Shown here: positions 17,713-27,035 of the stretch, piece by piece
Position numbering within the stretch: the stretch's first letter is position 1
Layout: the number at the start of each line of letters is the position of its first letter
Assembly: GCA_046350655.1 (NCBI GenBank)
Contig: JAXMAB010000008.1
Location: 248,001-312,000 of the forward strand
Length of the DNA stretch: 64,000 nucleotides
Source: JAEUHO01 sp046350655
GTDB lineage: Bacteria; Planctomycetota; PLA2; JAEUHO01
Reading direction: 5' to 3'
Notes under the pieces: model-generated
What the model saw: only the letters and a program-made list of their open reading frames with translations
The model's database searches: none
What the model was told of the DNA's origin: nothing
Made by a program: the position numbers and the translations under genes

Positions 17713-18672
17713 ATGCCCCCGACGTCCCCCGACCCCCTCCGTCGCCTCGTCGCCCTGGGCTCGACCCGGACGGGCCGCGCGCTCGGCTGGGCCCTCGGCG
17801 GCGCGCTGACGCTGCTCCTCTGCACGTCCGTCGTGCGTCAGGCCCGGGTCGCCGTCGCGCGGATGCCCGCGTACCGTCTCGGACCCGAGGCGGTCGTCTT
17901 CGTGGACCTGCCGCCGCACGTGGACGAGCGGATGGCCGGCGCGCTGCGCGACGGGCTCACCGCCCTCTGGCCCGCGGAGCTCGCGCGACGCCCGTGCATC
18001 TTCGACCCGGCCCTCGACCGCCGCCTGCGCGAGCTGCTCGCCGCGCACCCGATGGTGCGCGACGTCCTCGACGTGGACGTGCGCTTCCCGTCGGAGGTCC
18101 GCGTCCGCGCGACCGTGCGCACGCCGCTCGCCTGCTTCACCGCCCGCTGGTCCGACGACCGTCGCTCGGGCGCGCCGACGTACGTCCCGCTCCCGGTGGA
18201 CAACGACGGCGTCGTCCTCGAGCCGGACACCTACGCGCCGTTCCTGAAGCAGCACCGCGCCGTCATGGTCACGGGCGTCGAGGCCCGCTGCCCCGGCGTC
18301 GGCCGCCGCTGGACCGACACGAAGGAGCAGGTCGCCGAGGGGCTCGCCGCGGCGCGCGTCGCCAACCGCCTCAACGAGGAGCTCATCGGCCTCGCCGCCC
18401 CGAAGGTCGAGTCCGTCGACGTCGCGGGCTTCCCGGGGACGCCCCGCTCGCGCATGAAGGGCGAGGTGGTCCTGTTGCTCTCCGACGGCCGCAGCGTGCA
18501 GTGGGGGCGCACCGAGCGCGACCTCACCGGCGTGACGCGCGAGGACCCCTACGACGTCAAGCGCGACCGGCTCCTCGACCTGCTCGCGACGCGGCCCGTG
18601 ACCGACCGTCGCCCGCTCGACGTGCGGTACCCGGCCGGCCTGCGCGACCTCGGGCTCCGGTCGGACGGCTGA
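17713..18672 (+). CDS. FtsQ/DivIB-like single-pass POTRA protein
   Basis: 319 residues with one N-terminal membrane segment (about 22-40) and a large external region. Residues about 105-140 read like the FtsQ POTRA domain: A-A-H-P-M-V-R-D-V, then V-R-F-P-S-E-V-R-V, then V-R-T-P-L-A, followed by a V-D-N-D-G-V-V-L segment. In other bacteria FtsQ bridges the early and late divisome. It lies 6.8 kb downstream of murB, whereas ftsQ normally follows murC/murB. Symbol withheld because the match is by pattern only. The ATG has no clear ribosome site, and an in-frame GTG 31 codons upstream is possible. Confidence 0.68.
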   Translation: MPPTSPDPLRRLVALGSTRTGRALGWALGGALTLLLCTSVVRQARVAVARMPAYRLGPEAVVFVDLPPHVDERMAGALRDGLTALWPAELARRPCIFDPALDRRLRELLAAHPMVRDVLDVDVRFPSEVRVRATVRTPLACFTARWSDDRRSGAPTYVPLPVDNDGVVLEPDTYAPFLKQHRAVMVTGVEARCPGVGRRWTDTKEQVAEGLAAARVANRLNEELIGLAAPKVESVDVAGFPGTPRSRMKGEVVLLLSDGRSVQWGRTERDLTGVTREDPYDVKRDRLLDLLATRPVTDRRPLDVRYPAGLRDLGLRSDG

Positions 18673-18745
18673 CGGCGCCGCGCGCGCACCCGCCGCGCGG
18701 GCTCCGGCCGCGCACGGTCCCCGCGCGCCCCGACGGAGGATCGGC

Positions 18746-20418
18746 GTGAAGGACCGCGCGGGCCCCGTGCTCGCGGCCGTCGTCGCGGCCCTCCTCGTCG
18801 GCGCGCTCGCCGCCGGCGACGTCCCGCTCGTCCCCCGCGACGGCGGCGCCGTCGCGGCCGCGGTCGTCGCCGCCGTCGCCCTGTTCGCCGCGGTCGTCGT
18901 GCCGACGACCCGCGCGGCGCGGCCGGTCCACGTCGCGTCGGCGCTCGCCGTGGCCGCGCCGGCCGTCGTGGCGCTGCATCGCGCCGCGGGGCCGTTCGAC
19001 CTGCCGTTCGGGTTCCTGGCCGTCGCCGCCGCCCTCGGGATCGCGGCCGCCGCGGGGGACGCGCCCGCGCGGCCGCCGTCGTCGCGGCGACGGCGCTCCT
19101 CGGCGGCGGCGCCGCCCTCGACGCGGCGGGGGTCCTCGCGCTCCCGGCGACGTTGCGGGCGCCCACGTCGCCGCTCGCGCGCGCGCCGCCGGCGACGACC
19201 TCCTCGGCCGGCGCCGCCGCGCTGGTCCCGACGACGTGGACGCGTCCGCCGCCGCCGGACGCGCCGCGCCGCGTGGGCCGGTTCGCGCGCGCCCCCGCCC
19301 TCGACGCGTGGCCCGTCGCGCCGCCGCCCGGCGCCGCGGCCCGGTACGTCGCCGTCCCCGACGGCGCGGTCACCGACGTCGGGCGCGCGGGCCCCGCGGT
19401 CCTCGTCGTCGGGGTCTCGGACCCGCCGGTGCTCGCCGGCGCGGGGTCCGTCCGCGCGGCGCGGTGGCGCGCGGAGGACGTCCTCGACCTCGACGCGTTC
19501 GACGCCGTGGTGCTCGCGGACGGCGCCGACGACCCGCGGGCCGGCGAGCTGCTCGCGGCGTTCGCGCGGCGGGGCGGGCTCGTCGTCGGCCCCCCCGCGT
19601 CGCGTCCGTGGCCCGCGTCCCTCGCGCGCCGCCTCGGCCCCGAGGCGCCGGCGGCGGCCGGCGTCGCGGCCGCGATCGGGTTCGGCGCCGGCCACGTCGC
19701 GCGCGCCGACGGCATGGCCGACGTCGAGGCCCTCCTCGCGGCCGGCCTGCACCGCCCCCGCCTGTTCACCGCGTTCGACGGCGCGACGTCGCCGCCGCCG
19801 CCGCCGCGCGGGGCGCGCGGGTTCGTCGCCGACGACGGGGCGGCCCGCGACCTCCTGACGTTCGCCGCGGTCGCCACGGCGGTGCTGGGGCTCGCCGCGG
19901 CGTGGCTGCGGCGACGGGCCGCCGCCCTCGTGGTGCTCTCGGCGCTCTCGACCCTCGAGGTGGCGGTGCTGCCCGCGCCGTCGTTCGACCCCGTCGTGGA
20001 CGCGACCGTGCTCGAGACCGGCGGGCCCGGCGGCCGGCGGGTCGAGGCCTACCTCGTGTCCGCGGGGCCGCGCGGGTGGGTGGGGCCCGGCGGGCCGGGC
20101 CTCGCGTCCCCCGACGCGGTCCGCCTGCTCGGGTTCCGGATCGTCCGCGACGGGGACGTGCTCCGTCCCGCCCTCGCGCCCGACGCGACGGGATGGGTCG
20201 TCGTCGAGCGGGCCGCGGGGGGCGACACGTCGGGCCTCGCCCCGATCGACGAGCTGCCGGCCTGGGCCACGTCGGTCCTCGGGCGGACCGGACGCGTCGC
20301 GATCGGCGGGCGGGCCTGGGCGGGGGACGAGGACGGCCGGCGAGCGGGCCTCGCGTCCCCCGCGGCGGGACTGCCTCCCCCGGCGCGGGTCCGAACCCTG
20401 GTCCTCCGCCCCCGGTGA
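18746..20418 (+). pseudogene. multi-pass membrane protein split by a frameshift
   Basis: The first about 105 codons from the GTG at 18746 give several transmembrane segments rich in Ala/Val/Leu. Near 19055-19085 that frame turns into an arginine/serine-rich shadow, while another frame takes over with a further hydrophobic segment (V-A-A-T-A-L-L-G-G-G) and a plausible domain to the stop at 20418. A single-base deletion explains both parts; joined they give about 557 residues. The second part has an A-F-D-A-V-V-L-A-D-G strand, a glycine loop and a later membrane segment, loosely like DUF4350 or BatA-type membrane proteins. It could be a true frameshift or a sequence error. Function unknown. Confidence 0.6.
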
Positions 20419-20464
20419 CCCCCCGGGATCGGGGGGGCGGCGCGCGGAAGCGGTGGTCCCCGCC

Positions 20465-20492
20465 TTGACCGGGGGCACGCTGCGGATACCCT
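20465..20492 (+). promoter_or_regulatory. candidate promoter of rplM-rpsI
   Basis: TTGACC at 20465-20470 matches the sigma-70 -35 box in five of six positions. TACCCT at 20487-20492 follows after a 16-nt spacer. The pair resembles the tRNA-Thr promoter in this window (TTGCCA, 16 nt, TACCTT). The leader to rplM is about 70 nt. Confidence 0.45.
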
Positions 20493-20568
20493 CCGCCCTT
20501 CACTCTCCGCCCGGGCCCCGCAATCCGCGGGCTCGCTCCGTCGCGGCGGGAGAGGACCGGACCGCACC

Positions 20569-21042
20569 ATGACCACGACCTGCGCCACGACCCTCCGGGC
20601 TTCCGCCCGCTGGCACCTCGTCGACGCCTCCCAGGAGGTCCTCGGCCGCATGGCCACGCGCATCGCGCGGATCCTCCAGGGCAAGCACAAGCCCACCTGG
20701 ACCGCGCACGCCGACACGGGCGACTTCGTGGTCGTCGTCAACGCCGAGAAGGTCCAGATCACGGGCCGCAAGGCGGACGACAAGGTCTATCGCTACTACA
20801 CCGGGTACCACGGCGGCCTCGTCACCGTCCCGTACTCGTCGATGATCGAGAAGCACCCCGAGGACGTGATCAAGCTCGCGGTGCGCCGCATGCTGCCGAA
20901 GACCGACCTCGGCCGGCACATGCTCACGAAGCTCAAGGTGTTCAAGGGTGCGACCCACACGCACCACGCCCAGGACCCCCAGCCGCTCGCGCTCGGGACG
21001 TCCAAGGCGGCGCGTACGGCGAAGAAGGCGAAGAAGGGCTAA
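20569..21042 (+). CDS. rplM: 50S ribosomal protein L13 (uL13)
   Basis: Early-assembly protein of the large ribosomal subunit. 157 residues. Family motifs are clear: W-H-L-V-D-A near the start, L-G-R-M-A-T, the G-D-F-V-V-V-V-N-A segment, Y-Y-T-G-Y-H-G-G-L and A-V-R-R-M-L-P. The N-terminus has a 13-residue extension before the conserved W, and the C-terminus is lysine-rich. It is followed after 6 bp by rpsI, the widely conserved gene pair. Confidence 0.97.
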   Translation: MTTTCATTLRASARWHLVDASQEVLGRMATRIARILQGKHKPTWTAHADTGDFVVVVNAEKVQITGRKADDKVYRYYTGYHGGLVTVPYSSMIEKHPEDVIKLAVRRMLPKTDLGRHMLTKLKVFKGATHTHHAQDPQPLALGTSKAARTAKKAKKG

Positions 21043-21048
21043 CGCATC

Positions 21049-21447
21049 ATGGCGGACGCGAAGAACGTGATCTGGGGTACGGGTCGGCGCAAGACGGCGG
21101 TGGCGCGCGTGCGCCTCGTGCCGGGCAACGGCACGATCACCATCAACGACAAGCCGGCCGACGAGTTCTTCGTGACGACGGACCAGCGCGGCTCGCTGCG
21201 CTCGCCCCTCGTCGCGTGCGACGTGGTCGGGAAGTTCGACGTGCACGCCCGCGTAAACGGCGGCGGCCCCCAGGGCCAGGCCGACGCGGTGCGCCACGGC
21301 CTCGCCCGTGCCCTCGTGAAGTCGGACGAGACGCTGCTGCCCAAGCTCCGCGAGGCCGGTCACCTCACCCGTGACGACCGCCGGAAGGAACGTAAGAAGT
21401 ACGGGCAGCGCGGCGCGCGTGCCCGCTTCCAGTTCAGCAAGCGTTAG
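21049..21447 (+). CDS. rpsI: 30S ribosomal protein S9 (uS9)
   Basis: Small-subunit ribosomal protein whose C-terminal tail reaches the P-site tRNA. 132 residues, normal length. Conserved features are G-T-G-R-R-K-T-A-V-A-R-V near the start, G-G-G-x-x-G-Q-A-D-A-V-R-H-G, and the C-terminal K-K-Y-G-x-x-G-A-R-A-R-x-Q-F-S-K-R. The ATG is 6 bp after rplM, and an AAGAAGGG run serves as ribosome site inside the end of rplM. A large repeat array starts right after the stop. Confidence 0.97.
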   Translation: MADAKNVIWGTGRRKTAVARVRLVPGNGTITINDKPADEFFVTTDQRGSLRSPLVACDVVGKFDVHARVNGGGPQGQADAVRHGLARALVKSDETLLPKLREAGHLTRDDRRKERKKYGQRGARARFQFSKR

Positions 21448-21461
21448 TCGCGAGACCGTAG

Positions 21462-22345
21462 GGAGTCGGCGCCCGGCGACGTCGTCGCCGGCACGCGCCG
21501 AGTTCCTCGCGCGGGCGGCTCTGCGGGTTCCCGCGGAGCCGCCCGTGTTCGTTGGTGGGCTCGCACGCGACGACGGGCCCGGACGCTGGGCCGCGTGACG
21601 CGGGGGAACCCGCAGGCCCGCGCGGGACGTGTTCCCGTTGCGCGGGCTGTTCCACGATCGGCCGCAGCGGCCGATCGCGGGCCCGCGCCGGACCGTGTCG
21701 AGGGGCGGGCGGCGCGGGATTCGGCGACCCACAGCGCACCGAGATCCTGCCGCCACCGGTCCACGCGTCGGCGCCCGGCGACGGTCCTTGCCGCGCTCGC
21801 CCGTGTTGCTCGCGCGGGCCGCTCCGCGCTCGGCCGCAGCGGCCGATCGCGGGCCCGCGCCGGACCGTGTCGAGGGGCGGGCGGCGGGATTCGGCGACCC
21901 ACAGCGCACCGAGATCCTGCCGCCACCGGTCCACGGCACGGCGACCGGCAACGGTCCTCGCCGCGCTCGCCCGTGTTGCTCGCGCGGGCGGTTCTGCGGG
22001 TTCCCGCGGAGCCGCCCGTGTTCGTTGGTGGGCTCGCGCGCGACGACGGGCCCGTCCGCTGGATCGCGTGACGCGGGGGAACCCGCAGGCCCGCGCGGGA
22101 GGTGCTCCCGTTGCGCGGGCCGTTCCGCGCTCGGCCGCAGCGGCCGATCGCGGGCCCGCGCCGGACCGTGTCGAGGGGCGGGCGGCGCGGGATTCGGCGA
22201 CCCACAGCGCACCGAGATCCTGCCGCCACCGGTCCACGCGTCGGCGCCCGGCGACGGTCCTTGCCGCGCTCGCCCGTGTTGCTCGCGCGGGCCGTTCCGC
22301 GATCGGCCGCAGCGGCCGATCACGGGCCCGCGGCGCTCTCGTTGC
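21462..22345. repeat. hierarchical repeat array between rpsI and moxR
   Basis: Nearly all of the 972-bp gap is repeats. Module A (period 172 bp) occurs four times, with palindrome cores near 21655, 21831, 22132 and 22304; the last copy is truncated, and a partial A tail opens the array. Its core is a perfect palindrome, CGATCGGCCGC-A-GCGGCCGATCG in the first copy (21655-21677). Module B (about 145 bp) occurs at 21509-21653 and 21982-22125 and starts with a 10-bp stem (21512-21521 with 21536-21545). The order B-A-A is itself repeated with a period of 473 bp. Open frames exist on both strands but look like chance products of GC-rich repeats. Confidence 0.88.
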
Positions 22346-22407
22346 GGGGGTGACCACCTCGCCGGGAGGGCGGAGGAGGGGCGCCGCCGACGGAACGCCG
22401 GGGGGAG

Positions 22408-22413
22408 TAGACT
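22408..22413 (+). promoter_or_regulatory. candidate -10 element TAGACT for moxR, leaderless spacing
   Basis: TAGACT ends 6 nt before the moxR ATG, so transcription would begin at or next to the start codon. The same hexamer lies ahead of the sensor kinase gene and the ribbon-helix-helix gene. No ribosome site lies between it and the ATG, which fits a leaderless mRNA. Confidence 0.45.
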
Positions 22414-22419
22414 GCGGCC

Positions 22420-23363
<944 letters not shown>

Positions 23364-23367
<4 letters not shown>

Positions 23368-23900
23368 CGCGTCCCCCTCCGGGACCGCGAGGCCCGGTCG
23401 CCGTCCGGGCCTCGCGGTCCCGCCGCGCGGTCGCCGCCGTCGTCGTCGCGGCCTGCCTGGCCGCGACCGCCTGCGGGCGCGACGCGCCGCCCGCCTCGCC
23501 GGCGCCGGCCGCCGTCCCCGCGGCGCCGCACCCCGCCGAGGGCGCGGCCGCCGCGGTCCTCGCCGCGGTGGACACGGCCGACGTCGCGCGGTTCGCGGCG
23601 CTGTCGGCGGACCGCAAGGACCCCGCCGCGCCGCCGGCGCGCGCCGACGACGTGCGGGCGACGCTCGAGGACCTGCACCAACGCTACGGGCTCCGCGCCC
23701 GGACGGTGGCCGCCGCGACCGTCGTCTCGGCGACCGAGGCCGACGTCGAGGTGGCCCTCGACGGCGGGGCCGCCGTCGTCGTCCTCACGCTGCGCCGGGC
23801 CGCCGACGGCGTCTGGCGCCTCGTGGGGCTGTCGGAGTCGGCCGCGCCGACGATGCCCGGCGACGGCCCGCCCGCGACGGGGCCCGCGCCCGCGAAGTGA
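23364..23900 (+). CDS. small lipoprotein coupled to moxR
   Basis: 178 residues. The GTG overlaps the moxR stop by 4 bp. The N-terminal region has a basic stretch, a hydrophobic core and an A-T-A-C37 lipobox, so it is predicted to be lipid-anchored. The mature part is an alpha/beta domain with a D-x-x-R-F-A-A-L-S motif, resembling NTF2-like or DUF4878-type accumulation domains, but no catalytic residues stand out. The DNA for residues 6-19 is an inverted pair of the dispersed 16-mer, so the long basic N-region is made of repeat sequence. Coupling suggests a shared role with MoxR at the envelope. Confidence 0.7.
23380..23422. repeat. head-to-head pair of the dispersed 16-mer inside a coding region
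   Basis: Two perfect 18-bp arms, 23380-23397 and 23405-23422, are separated by 7 nt. Each contains the GGGACCGCGAGGCCCG core, in opposite orientation. The pair lies within the N-region of the lipoprotein signal peptide and just after the moxR stop. In mRNA it would form a very stable hairpin right after the lipoprotein start codon. Confidence 0.85.
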
Positions 23901-23969
23901 CGTCGCGCCCACGAACGGACGGCGCGCCGGGACCGTTCGGCCCCGGCGCGTGACCCGTGTCCGGCTCGC

Positions 23970-26711
23970 CTACCGGCGCGCCTTCGCGACCGCCTTCCGC
24001 GCGGCCGGCTTCTTCGGGGCCGCCTTCGCGGCCTTCGGCTTCGCGGCCTTCGCCTTCGGGGCGGCCTTCGCCTTGCCGGCCTTCGCCGCCGCGCGCTCGG
24101 CGATCGCCGCGTGGGCCGCCGCGAGCCGCGCCACGGGCACGCGGTAGGGCGAGCACGAGACGTAGTCGAGGCCCGCGCGGTGGCAGAAGGCGATGCTCTT
24201 GGGGTCGCCGCCGTGCTCGCCGCAGATGCCGACCTTCAGGCCCGGCCGCGTGCGGCGGCCGCGCTCGACCGCGATCCGGATCAGCTCGCCGACGCCGTCC
24301 TGGTCGAGGGACTGGAACGGGTCCTCGGGCAGGATGCCCTGCTCGACGTAGGCCGGCAGGAAGCTGCCCGCGTCGTCGCGGCTGTACCCGAACGTCATCT
24401 GCGTGAGGTCGTTCGTGCCGAACGAGAAGAACTCGGCCTCGTGGGCCACGTGCTCGGCCTGGAGCGCGGCGCGCGGCACCTCGATCATCGTGCCGAAGAC
24501 GACGGGCAGCTTCACCTTGGCCTTCCCGAGCACCTCGTCGGCAACCTTCGTGAGCCGCTCACGCAGGATCGCGAGCTCCTTGCGCGTGCCGACGAGCGGG
24601 ATCATCACCTCGGGGCGCACGGGCCGCTTGGCCTTCGCCTCGGCGGCGGCCGCCTCGTAGATCGCGCGCACCTGCATCTCGTAGATCTCGGGGAACGTGA
24701 TGCCCAGGCGGCAGCCGCGGTGCCCGAGCATCGGGTTCATCTCGTGCAGCCGTCGCGCGCGGTCGCGCACGACGCCCTCCGGGAGCTTCAGGCTCTCGGC
24801 GACGGTGCGCACCTGCTCGGGCTCGTGGGGGAGGAACTCGTGGAGCGGCGGGTCGAGCAGGCGGATCGTGACCGGCTTGCCCTTCATCTCCTTGAAGATC
24901 CCCACGAAGTCCTGCCGCTGCATGGGCAGGAGCTTCGCGAGCGCCGCGTCGCGGGCCTCCTTGGCCTCCGCGAGGATCATCTCGCGCACCGCGGTGATGC
25001 GGTCGCCGTCGAAGAACATGTGCTCGGTCCGGCAGAGGCCGATGCCCTCGGCGCCGTACCGGTACGCGACCTCGGCGTCGCGCGGCGTGTCGGCGTTCGT
25101 GCGGACGCCGAGCCGGCGGATCCCGTCGGCCCACCCGAGCAGCGTGTCGAACTCCTTCGTCACGACCGCGGGCTTCGTCGGCACCGCGCCGAGCAGCACC
25201 TCGCCGGCCGTGCCGTCGAGCGAGATCACGTCGCCGGCCTTCACGACGACGTCGCCGGCGGTGAAGCGCTCCGCGTCGTAGTCGATGCGGACCGTCCCGG
25301 CGCCCGCGACGCAGCACTTGCCCATGCCGCGCGCGACGACGGCCGCGTGCGAGGTCATGCCGCCCGTGGCCGTCAGGATGCCCTGCGCGGCGTGCATGCC
25401 GCCGATGTCCTCGGGGCTCGTCTCGTTGCGGACGAGGATCACCGCGTCGCCGGCGGCGGCGCGCTTCTCGGCCTCCTCCGCCGTGAACACGACCTTGCCC
25501 GTGACGGCGCCCGGGCTCGCGGGCCGGCCCGTCGCGATCACGCGCCGGCGCGCCGCGGGGTCGAACGACGGGTGGAGCAGCTGGTCGAGCTGCGTGGGCT
25601 CGACGCGCGACACGGCCTCCTCGCGCGAGATCCGCCCCTCGTTGGCGAGGTCGTGCGCGACCTTGACCGCGGCGGCGGCGGTGCGCTTGCCCCGCCGCGT
25701 CTGCAGCATGTAGAGCTTCTCCTCCTCGATCGTGAACTCGATGTCCTGGATGTCGCGGTAGTGCCGCTCGAGGAGCGTGCGGATCCGCATCAGCTCGGTC
25801 AGCGCCTTCGGCAGGTGCTTCGCGAGGTCCGCGATCGGCTCGGGCGTGCGGATGCCCGCGACGACGTCCTCGCCCTGCGCGTTCATCAGGAACTCGCCGT
25901 AGAAGACGTTCTCGCCCGTGGACGGGTCGCGCGTGAACGCGACGCCGGTGCCCGAGCGCTCGCCGAGGTTGCCGAACACCATGGCCTGCACGTTGACGGC
26001 CGTGCCGCCGAGGTTCGTGATGCCGTGGATCTTGCGGTACTTCACCGCGCGGTCGCTCTCCCACGAGCCGAACACCGCCGCGATCGACCGCTCGAGCTGC
26101 TCCCACGGGTCCTCGGGGAACGCCTGCCCGGTGTGGGCCCTGTACGCCTCGAGGTACTTCGCGATCACGCCCTCGAGGGCGGCCTCGTCGAGGCCGGTGT
26201 CGAGCTCGGTGCCCGCCTCGCGCTTCGCGGCGGCGAGCACGTCCTCGAACGCGTCGTGGTCGACGCCGGCGACGACGTCGCCGAACATCTGGATGAAGCG
26301 CCGGCGCGCGTCGAGCGCGAACCGCCGGTTGCCGGACATCTTCGCGAGCCCCTCGACGCACGCGGCCGAGAGCCCGAGGTTGAGGACCGTGTCCATCATC
26401 CCGGGCATCGAGACCGCGGCGCCCGAGCGCACCGACACGAGGAGCGGGCGGTCCGGCCGCCCGAACCCGCGGCCGAGCTCCTTCTCGAGCCGCGCGATCG
26501 CCTTGCGCGCGCCGGCCATGACGTCGGCCGGCACCTTCCCGCCCGACGCGTAGTACCGCGGGCAGACCGTCGTCGGGATCGTGAAGCCGGGCGGCACCGG
26601 CAGCCCGAGCCGGCACATCTCGGCCAGGCCCGCGCCCTTGCCGCCGAGGAGCTCCTTCCAGGTGCCGTCGCCTTCCGCGCGCCCGGGACCGAACTCGTAG
26701 ATCGTCTTCAA
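23970..26711 (-). CDS. ppdK: pyruvate, phosphate dikinase
   Basis: Interconverts pyruvate, ATP and phosphate with PEP, AMP and diphosphate in the cytoplasm, at the glycolysis/gluconeogenesis branch. The swivelling phosphohistidine is H455 in G-G-M-T-S-H-A-A-V, and the C-terminal catalytic cysteine is C830 in G-I-C-G-E-H-G-G. The N-terminal G-G-K-G-A-G-L-A-E-M ATP-grasp segment and F-F-S-F-G-T-N-D-L-T-Q-M are intact. The start is a TTG with an AGGAGGG ribosome site 6 nt away. 913 residues; the family core ends near residue 870, and the last about 40 residues are an alanine/lysine/proline tail like histone H1. It runs opposite to both neighbours. Confidence 0.96.
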   Translation of the reverse strand: MKTIYEFGPGRAEGDGTWKELLGGKGAGLAEMCRLGLPVPPGFTIPTTVCPRYYASGGKVPADVMAGARKAIARLEKELGRGFGRPDRPLLVSVRSGAAVSMPGMMDTVLNLGLSAACVEGLAKMSGNRRFALDARRRFIQMFGDVVAGVDHDAFEDVLAAAKREAGTELDTGLDEAALEGVIAKYLEAYRAHTGQAFPEDPWEQLERSIAAVFGSWESDRAVKYRKIHGITNLGGTAVNVQAMVFGNLGERSGTGVAFTRDPSTGENVFYGEFLMNAQGEDVVAGIRTPEPIADLAKHLPKALTELMRIRTLLERHYRDIQDIEFTIEEEKLYMLQTRRGKRTAAAAVKVAHDLANEGRISREEAVSRVEPTQLDQLLHPSFDPAARRRVIATGRPASPGAVTGKVVFTAEEAEKRAAAGDAVILVRNETSPEDIGGMHAAQGILTATGGMTSHAAVVARGMGKCCVAGAGTVRIDYDAERFTAGDVVVKAGDVISLDGTAGEVLLGAVPTKPAVVTKEFDTLLGWADGIRRLGVRTNADTPRDAEVAYRYGAEGIGLCRTEHMFFDGDRITAVREMILAEAKEARDAALAKLLPMQRQDFVGIFKEMKGKPVTIRLLDPPLHEFLPHEPEQVRTVAESLKLPEGVVRDRARRLHEMNPMLGHRGCRLGITFPEIYEMQVRAIYEAAAAEAKAKRPVRPEVMIPLVGTRKELAILRERLTKVADEVLGKAKVKLPVVFGTMIEVPRAALQAEHVAHEAEFFSFGTNDLTQMTFGYSRDDAGSFLPAYVEQGILPEDPFQSLDQDGVGELIRIAVERGRRTRPGLKVGICGEHGGDPKSIAFCHRAGLDYVSCSPYRVPVARLAAAHAAIAERAAAKAGKAKAAPKAKAAKPKAAKAAPKKPAARKAVAKARR

Positions 26712-27035
26712 GGCGACCCTCCTGTGCCGTGGGGCGGGCATTGTGCGACAGGGTCGGGACGCAATCGACCCCGTGCCCGTGCGACGCGCCCCGCGCGGGC
26801 ACGGCGTCGGTCCGGTTTGGGCGCCGCGCGCGCGCCGTCGCGCGGGGGGCGGGGTCCGGGCCGCGGTCGGGGGCCCGCCGACGCGAGGCCCGTGCGCCCG
26901 CGAGGGCCCGACGGGGACGCCGTCGCGCCGGCGACCGGGCCTCGCGTACCCGCGGCCGGGCCTCGCGTACCCGCGGCCGGGGCCCGCGTCGCGGGGGAGG
27001 GGCTTCGTCCGACCGCGCGCCCGACGGGCGACGCT
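26712..27035. other. non-coding gap upstream of ppdK with tandem repeats
   Basis: 324 bp between two minus-strand genes, so it is the 5' region of ppdK. It holds a perfect 21-bp tandem duplication at 26936-26956 and 26957-26977, each starting CGGGCCTCGCG, plus a third related copy in the opposite orientation at 26880-26892. A CACAAT hexamer on the minus strand (26740-26745) could be a -10 element for ppdK, but no well-spaced -35 was found. I see no gene in it. Confidence 0.5.

Noticed and set aside
21509..22345. CRISPR array
   Set aside because: Repeats are long, complex and mutually adjacent, without unique spacers of even length, and there are no cas genes.
21444..22357. Open frames of 80-300 codons on both strands of the repeat array
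   Set aside because: They exist in several frames at once and follow the DNA repeats. No start signals, no family, no third-position GC bias like the real genes.
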